Origin: Notospermus geniculatus
Lineage: Eukaryota > Nemertea > Pilidiophora > Heteronemertea > Lineidae
Assembly: GCA_002633025.1 (NCBI GenBank)
Contig: NMRB01000077.1
Coordinates: 134,898 to 198,897, forward strand
Direction: 5' to 3'
Length of the DNA: 64,000 nucleotides
The notes under the pieces were generated by a model. That model worked only from the letters and a program-made list of their open reading frames with translations. It was not told where the DNA came from and did not search any database. Positions 52,701 through 61,700 of this stretch are shown piece by piece (the stretch's first letter is position 1; every line of letters begins with the position of its first letter). Made by a program: the position numbers and the translations under genes.

Positions 52701-55700
52701 ATCAAATACACAATTCTTATTCACAAGATGCACTGTCCTAATCAAATGTGAGGCGGTCTAGGAAAACCCATCGGATGTCGCGTTTGAGGAAAGTGTGTAC
52801 TATGTAACAGGTAAACAGTACGAGGTCAGTGCACAGGCAATCTGACAGCCCTTGTTGATCATTCAGCAACATCTGATGGGTTTTCCTAGACCGCCACACA
52901 AATACTGTGGAGACATGACAAATATGCACAATGTTAAACAAACCATGGTCATTGAGACGGATGTTAACCATTTCTGTTGCTAAACACACTATGCTGTTTA
53001 AGAATCCATCTTTTTTGCATTCAGAATGCCAGCTTACCCGATTTCTTAGGTTCCTCTTTCTTAGCCGGTTCTTCCTTCTTTTTGCCTTTATCCTCAGCTG
53101 CGACTGTGGAAAGGAGCAACATTTCCATACCAATGATACAAAGGATTCACTGTCATAGGCATGAAATAGTGCTTGCCTATGTCATCAAGAGCACTTGCCA
53201 ACAACAACAACTGAAACTTCTTCCCGGAGATTTTTTTTGCTGAATGATGGTTCATCATTCGGAGAGGAACCAGGAGAGTGTTGCAAACGGTTCGACTGAA
53301 CGATTTAGTTTGGTGAGAACTTGCTAAACGAGCTTACTTTTTTTCTTACACAGCTGAGATGTCTCATGGAAGTGCTGCTTGCATAGATGTCCTGAAATGT
53401 ACAGGTGTTAGCATTGAAAGAGATGAAGATTGATTAAACACTCCCCAACGCGAGCAAATGTTACTCTAAGGTTTCCACTGAGGTCTGAGACAGTTCTGCC
53501 ATTGTTGAAAACATCGAGGGCCGATCGAAGTCTATACCATTACTTTGTTCCACCAGTTTCTTAGATTTGCTACTTTGCTAACATTAGTTTACCCGCCGGT
53601 AAGGTTGGCCTACATCACGGGAAACGCTTCTTCTAAGTTTTACGATGGCGTCTCCAAGAGATCACAAAACTGTTGGCAAAGACTCACCTTTCTCGATACA
53701 TTCATGTCCCTTCTGGTCATATTTACCAGGGCAGGAGTGTTCTGCAATAGACATAAGGAGAGGCTGGCTGTAAAGTTTCACCTCAATGCCAGTTCTAATC
53801 ATTGTGAACTAAAATAGCTTTGGCTACATGGGGAGTTCTCGGATCCATCCGGTCCTCTCATTACAACAAATTCCCCATCGTGACATCCCCTTCACTTGAA
53901 GTTAACTTCATCGCCGAATTCCAGAGTTTGAAACAGATTGATAGAATACGGTGTGGCTGATGTGCAGTTGTAAGACAGACTGTTTAACAACCGAGTACAA
54001 GATCCCGGGAAAATCCTGCAATGACTTACTTTCGGAGACGCAGAGATCTCTAGCTGGCACGTAATGGAACCCTTTATCACATTTGCCTGGAACAAAAATT
54101 TAGTATCATTATCAAATATGCTCTAAAAGTATCATTTATATGTAAAATGTCGTTCTGGCACATTTGCCGATGATACGATTCATTCGTAAATCACTCAGAA
54201 TGGACGTTACTTACGCTTTCCCCTGTAGCAGAGCTTGGCCCTTGCAATAAAACCATCAGGACAAGCACCTGTAAGACAAAGGTGTTAATATCACAGTGCT
54301 TTTACTTAAATTAGAATGGTGTATCCTGCATCATCTGCTTTATGTATTCTGTATACCACAAGAATAAAGGTTTATTGTTCTATTCCATCCAAGGAAGTTT
54401 AACCATTGTTCAGTCATCATTTCCAGGAGCAAGAACAACGCCACCGTTCAGTACAGCCTCGGAACCACCTGTGGCATGGTGATCACTTACCATTGCCTTT
54501 CTTCGTCTCATTTTTGAGAGGAGACATATAAACTCCTTCTTCCTTCTTTTCAGATTTCCCTTTCTCTTCCTTCTTTTCAGGCTTTTTGGTTTCTTTTTTC
54601 TTTTCTTCCTTCTTCTCTTCTTTCTTTGGTTCTTCCTTCTTCTTTTCTTCTTTCTTTTCTTCCTTCTTCGGTGCTGCTGTCTTTGCCTCCTTATCTTTCT
54701 CGCTTCCTAGTTCAACCTTTTCAGGTTCAACAACAGAAGGCTTGCTGGTACCGGCATCATGTTCGCCATGTTTCAATTTCGATATTTCAGTTTTCTTCGG
54801 ATGAATCTTGTCCTTCTTCATCTTTGGGGAGTCTTTTTCTTTGTCCCACTTGCCTGCCGCCCCCTTCATCTTCTTCCACTTATAGAATTCATCAAGTTCG
54901 TTCTCCGTCATGGGAAAGGAATCATCTCCCTTCTTTTCCTTTTTCCCCTTTTCCTTCTTTTCCTCCTTTTTTGCCTCAGGTTTCTTAGTTGTTGCTTTGG
55001 TTTCCGGTTTCTTCGATCCTGCACCCTTCTCGATAATCTTCAGCAAGTCTGCCTTCGCTGGTTTCTTGTCCTTCAACTCTGCGAATGACGGCTTGACCTC
55101 CTTGGGAGCTGATTCCTTCTTTGCGTCTAATTCCTTCACCTTCGGAGTCACAGCTTTCGTCTCCAACTTAGTAGAATCTGGTTTGATTACCGGGACGACA
55201 CCATCACCAGATCGGGGTAGATGGACAGGCTTGGCGTTCTTCATATCATCCTTGGCAACTTCATCTGCAGGAGAAGAAATTCAACACACGTATTGGCAAT
55301 ATGCTGGCCATCCTTTTGAGAACACCGTTGGCTGTATACAAGTCCAGAGAGTAATACCACACACAAATACGCGCAGTTGAATTACTCTCAAATACCGCCA
55401 GCGACTCTTGTTGAATATGATGTTTTACTTAAGAGAATGCAATGGCCTTTCTGTACCCACAACTAGTTACACTTACTCCTCAAACACATGTTCTGTTCTT
55501 TATCCAGTTTGGTTCCTGGTGGACAGCGGGCTGTAACTGTAAAGAGAGAGGCAAGAGTCCATACATGAGTAGGTGGTTTGTTGAGGCAGCATGGCTCAGA
55601 TTGGAAGGTCAGTGTCATCACCCCATCTGTTCTGTAACCCACAGTTTTTGTCGCTCTGAGTCCAGCAAGCGGACCACCACATAACAGTCTGCAGCACTGT

Positions 55701-58700
55701 CAGAGGATGCCATGAAACTGACCCTAGACGCGAAGTGCTAAGCCCTTGCCTACCCCAACTTCAAGGTCAGGTTGTTAAGAGCAGATAAGGAAGAAGTGAT
55801 TTACTTACGCGATGGGCACTTTCCATGCACTCGTTGTTCTCTATTCGGGCAATCGCCTTAAAAATGATAAACTGAATCAACACTTCTTTTAGGCATTAGA
55901 AATAAGGCCTCTCTTGATTGGTGAATATTGACAGAGGCCCTACCAGTAGAGAGGCAGCAGCGTTTGTATTAGATTTTTCCGTCAGGGCCGAAGCCATAGC
56001 ATTATTGTCCCTGGCACAGACATGACAGAGGAGGCCATCGCAAGCTACTCATGTCCCTCACTTGTACGGGGTCTTTCTTCTTGCCCTTTCAAAGGCACAC
56101 GGCACTGTGGGTTACTGTCCCATGCGACGGACATGAAGAGCCAGGGATGATTTATCCCATATGGCCCGGGCTGGATTTGAACCCGGGGCCTATTGCTTGC
56201 TAAGCAGACATGATAACCACTAGGCTCTCAAGGTTCCTCAATGACAAGTGAAGCTTACCATGGACATGGCGCATCTTCTCACATTTGTCGGCATGTTTTA
56301 TGAAACCGGGCCTGCATTTTTCTGCAAGAAGACATCGGGTTGTTCATATCACGGCCTAAATCAACAGCAAATTTATCAACCTTGGTCTCTTGATGAGCCA
56401 CAAAAGTGTGAGACTTAGGGCCTATAGGCTGTTGGGCAAGTCACTGAAGGCGATTCTGATACTGGTCAGGTGACGTCCATTATGCAATCGTCATTCTGAA
56501 CGAATAAGAAAACCAAGGATACTACATACCGCCACGTTTGATACATTTTCCGTTCAGGTAGTATTCGTCCGCTTTACACTTGTGGTCATCTGAAACGTAA
56601 AGTGTCTTTGACTAGTACCATGCGACTGGGTACGGCCATCCTTCCACAGCAGGGGTTTTTACCTCCCTAACTTCATCCACTCGCGTGGGTGGATGGAGAG
56701 GAGCAAGGTAAAAACCTCCACTGTGGGAGGATGGGTTTTAGTGAAAAGTGCCTTGAGCAGTTGCAAGGAGACTGATACAACACCGGTTTCTTGAGCAGTC
56801 ACACGGAGACTGATACAACACCAGTTTCATTTCATGCCTTCTAAGTAATCACCGTTTATTCTCTTTCGGTCAGTTCACAGCCACGGTGTGTATCCATGTC
56901 TTCAGCGTCCATCTCATATCAAACAGGTTGTATACCTCTCCAATTGGTTGCAGGCTGTGGAGACTGTGAATTACCATTTCACAGAAGGCATATGCCAGAC
57001 TGGCGGTGTTTTCCGCCAGTGATCACTTCCGTGAGATAGTAATGCAACTACAAGGTACCGAGATTTATTGCGTCAACAGCAAAAGCGTGTTTGTTAAAAT
57101 GGTCTTCTCTGACGGCCATATGCACCAACAAAGATTATCTTCAACTCAGGTTCAGCCACAACTTTTCCATTGTCACATCATGCCCTGGCAAACCTGAACA
57201 ATTGAAAAGCTGTGGCTCAACCTGAGTTCAGGATAATCTTCGTTGGTGCATACGGTCCCTGATGTGGAGACCTGGCAAGAGCAGAAAACCACAGTGGAAA
57301 CAAGGCTTGACATCACACCAACACTCAATCTAAAACCGCACTGTCCGGTTTCATTTTCATTTTGGATGCTGAAAGTGACATCCCACTTACCCTTAAGGCA
57401 CACTCCTCCACTCGGATGCGTTCCTTTCGGACACTTTGCACCTAGGAAACATATCAAAAGTCATTCAGTGGGAACGCCGAGCGCATTCAACAAGGATGTG
57501 AAGGGTAGTGACGCCATCTCACTCGCCTAATTGCAGACGCATGCGGCATGTGGTGGCATTCATTCAATGCAATGTACAGCGGCAGGTGTAAGGTTTACGT
57601 ACCCAGTTGTGCATTACTTCTCACGGAAATGATACATATACAGGATTTCCTCACCTATACCGTCTGTAGCTGTGGTAGAGTGATTTCCACAATGGGTATC
57701 AGGTGGAACCATCAATGACCAGTTGACATCTGCTACACAAGCCTCTGGCGTAGCTGTCCATAGTGAAGTGGTGAATAAGGCTAGGCCTATGCGCAAAGAC
57801 GGTACAGATGAGGGAATCCTGTAGGCCTATCATTCTTCTGCTTCAGCAACCAAAGGAGGCCTTGTTCTTGAAAAATTTAGGCCTAGAGATACCATACCTT
57901 GAGTGTAAAGATTGTTTCTGTCCAATTTGATAAATATCAATGACCTCACCGAAAACATCAGCTCCTTGAAGTGTGTACCGGTAATGTGTTCAAAGGAGCA
58001 TAACACGCCAAGAGGATGCTGCTATAGGGTGTGGTGAAACATCCATTTTGGATTTCTTTGCCTTGCTCTTGTAAAGCAGTAATCAGTAACAAGCACTCTT
58101 GTGGATGACATCTCGTCCCTGGAAGCTTAGCTGACATGGCTGAGTAAAAGCCTCCTCAAATTCCAGGATGGAGACTGCTCCGTTACTTACCAGCAGTGGC
58201 GTCTATCAGACACTGGCCTGTGGCGACAGACTTTTTATAACCCTTGGGGCATATATCTGTGGAGGCAATGGTGGAAAGCTAATATGTGCAGTGTTTTAGC
58301 GATGTTCGATTTCAGAATAACAGTGAGTAGGCCTATTAGGTGTGTGGTGCGAAAGTGCTGCCAACTAGACATGAATGTCATGGAAGTTGGAAGGAATCCT
58401 TCCCCTTAAAAATACTCCTTAGTTGTCAGTCAAGTAGAGCTGGTATGGATACCTTATGGAAGCAACCGATGTATCGTTGATGCATTTTGTGTTAATGACC
58501 ACTTTCAGTGTGTTGTGGCTATGTCGTGTTTGAGTGAGTCTGCAGGTGGATTTCTAACTTACCGACACCCTACATGATAGACGGCCTACCCTTGTAGGAG
58601 ATATTTTACCTTGATGTTTAACACATTGTCCCTTGTGGAGTTGCCTTCCTTCTGGGCATACAACCGCCTTATTGGCTGGACAAAGACAAATGAGCATCGA

Positions 58701-61700
58701 TGTAACAAAGCAAAGATGAAAGGTGCAGCATGCGGATGCGTGAATCTGCAATTAGGTTTCAGTGAGATGGCGCACGTGATGGGGTCGTCACGTGAGGGGG
58801 AATGAAAACCATGTCTTCACCTAAACACTGGAATACAAAGAAGTATACATGTATCTTTAAACTGAAAGGAGAATATAACCTGTTTTGTCCCAGTTCCTGC
58901 TGAAATGCAACCAAACACTAAAGTTTTCCCAAACCTCGGGACGTTTTCTTGAAAAAAGCATTTTATCAGTGCAAAAATCATCAGCTAATAAAAGCAAAAA
59001 GAAGTGAAAATCGCGATTATTCCATGTTGACATATCGAACGGTTTGCCTCATCCCCTTGTTACATCCTCGGACATCATTTCCACTCTTACCCCCGGCGTG
59101 TACCGGTGTTGATTTCGATGACTTCTTTGGTGTTTTCGGTGTTGGGACTTTCGTTGGCTTCTTCAGTATTTTTGATAGCTTTGGTGTTGGAACTGCTGCT
59201 GGCTTTGGTATTTTTGGTCGCTTTGGTGTTGGAACTGCTGCTGGTTTTGGTATTTTTGGTGCAGGCTGTGGTGACGGAACTACCATTGGCGGTCCTGTTA
59301 CGTGAACGTTTCCTGGTGCAGGAATCGATGGTTCTGTTGGACCTCTCTTTTCCTTTAGCGTAACTGAGCTAACGGTAGCCTTCAACCCCTCGTAATGTGC
59401 TGGCACGTCCGCTGGAAACAGATTAATGTGTAAAATAAAGCAGTATACCNTCACACCAACACTCAGTCTAAAACCGCACTGTCCGGTTTCATTTTCGTTT
59501 TGGATGCTGAAAGTGACATCCCACTTACCCTTAAGGCACACTCCTCCACTCGGATGCGTTCCTTTCGGACACTTTGCACCTAGGAAACATATCAAAAGTC
59601 ATTCAGCGGGAACGCCAAGCGCATTCAACAAGGATGTGAAGGGTAGTGACGCCATCTCACTCGCCTAATTGCAGAGCATGCGGCATGTGGTGGCATTCAT
59701 TCAATGCAATGTACAGCGGCAGGTGTAAGGTTTACGTACCCAGTTGTGCATTACTTCTCACGGAAATGATACATATACAGGACTTCCTCGTCTATACCAT
59801 CTGTGGCATTGATAGACTGATTTCCGCAATGGGAATCAGGTTGGAACGATCAACGGTCAGTTGACGTCTGCATCACAAGCCCAGTGCCTTGCTATCCATA
59901 GTGAAGTGGTGAATAAGGCTAGGCCTATGCACAAAGACGGTACAGATGACGAAATCCTGTTGGCCTATCATTCTTCTGCTTCAGCAACCAAAGGAGGCCT
60001 TGTTCTTGAAAAATTTAGGCCTAGAGATACCATACCTTGAGTGTAAAGATTGTTTCTGTCCAATTTGATAAATATCAATGACCTTACCGAAAACATCAGC
60101 TCCTTGAAGTGTGTACCGGTAATGTGTTCAAAGGAGCATAACACGCCAAGAGGATGCTGCTCTAGGGTGTGGTGAAACATCCATTTTGGATTTCTTTGCC
60201 TTGCTCTTGTAAAGCAGTAATCAGTAACAAACACTCTTGTGGATGACATCTCGTCCCTGGAAGCTTAGCTGACATGGCTGAGTAAAAGCCTCCTCAAATT
60301 CCAGGATGGAGACTGCTCCGTTACTTACCAGCAGTGGCGTCTATCAGACACTGGCCTGTGGCGACAGACTTTTTATAACCCTTGGGGCATATATCTGTGG
60401 AGGAGATGGTGGAAAGCTAATAGCTGCAGTGTTTTAGCGATGTTCGATTTGAGAATAACAGTGAGTAGGCCTATTAGGTGTGTGGTGCGAAAGTGCTGCC
60501 AACTAGACATGAATGTCATGAAAGTTGGAAGGAATCCTTCCCCTTAAAAATACTCCTTAGTTGTCAGTCAAGTAGAGCTGGTATGGATACCTTATGGAAG
60601 CAACCGATGTATCGTTGATGCATTTTGTGTTAATGACCACTTTCAGTGTGTTGTGGCTATGTCGTGTTTGAGTGAGTCTGCAGGTGGATTTCTAACTTAC
60701 CGACACCCTACATGATAGACGGCCTACCCTTGTAGGAGATATTTTACCTTGATGTTTAACACATTGTCCCTTGTGGAGTTGCCTTCCTTCTGGGCATACA
60801 ACCGCCTTATTGGCTGGACAAAGACAAATGAGCATCGATGTAACAAAGCAAAGATGAAAGGTGCAGCATGCGGATGCGTGAATCTGCAATTAGGTTTCAG
60901 TGAGATGGCGCACGTGATGGGGTCGTCACGTGAGGGGGAATGAAAACCATGTCTTCACCTAAACACTGGAATACAAAGAAGTATACATGTATCTTTAAAC
61001 TGAAAGGAGAATATAACCTGTTTTGTCCCAGTTCCTGCTGAAATGCAACCAAACACTAAAGTTTTCCCAAACCTCGGGACGTTTTCTTGAAAAAAGCATT
61101 TTATCAGTGCAAAAATCATCAGCTAATAAAAGCAAAAAGAAGTGAAAATCGCGATTATTCCATGTTGACATATCGAACGGTTTGCCTCATCCCCTTGTTA
61201 CATCCTCGGACATCATTTCCACTCTTACCCCCGGCGTGTACCGGTGTTGATTTCGATGACTTCTTTGGTGTTTTCGGTGTTGGGACTTTCGTTGGCTTCT
61301 TCAGTATTTTTGATAGCTTTGGTGTTGGAACTGCTGCTGGCTTTGGTATTTTTGGTGTCTTTGGTGTTGGAACTGCTGCTGGTTTTGGTATTTTTGGTGC
61401 AGGCTGTGGTGACGGAACTACCATTGGCGGTCCTGTTACGTGAACGTTTCCTGGTGCAGGAATCGATGGTTCTGTTGGACCTCTCTTTTCCTTTAGCGTA
61501 ACTGAGCTAACGGTAGCCTTCAACCCCTCGTAATGTGCTGGCACGTCCGCTGGAAACAGATTAATGTGTAAAATAAAGCAGTATACCGCAGCTAACAAAA
61601 GGCTGTTAGGTCGAATGACTTCTCCTTATCCCTCAGTAAAGGTCCAGACCAATTCCACAGCAGCTCAATTTGATTGGTGAGTTGCCGACGGCAAACTCGA

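Noticed and set aside
54586-55380. Several plus-strand frames opposite the 257-codon exon
   Set aside because: Complement of the real minus-strand exon; no splice logic or homology.
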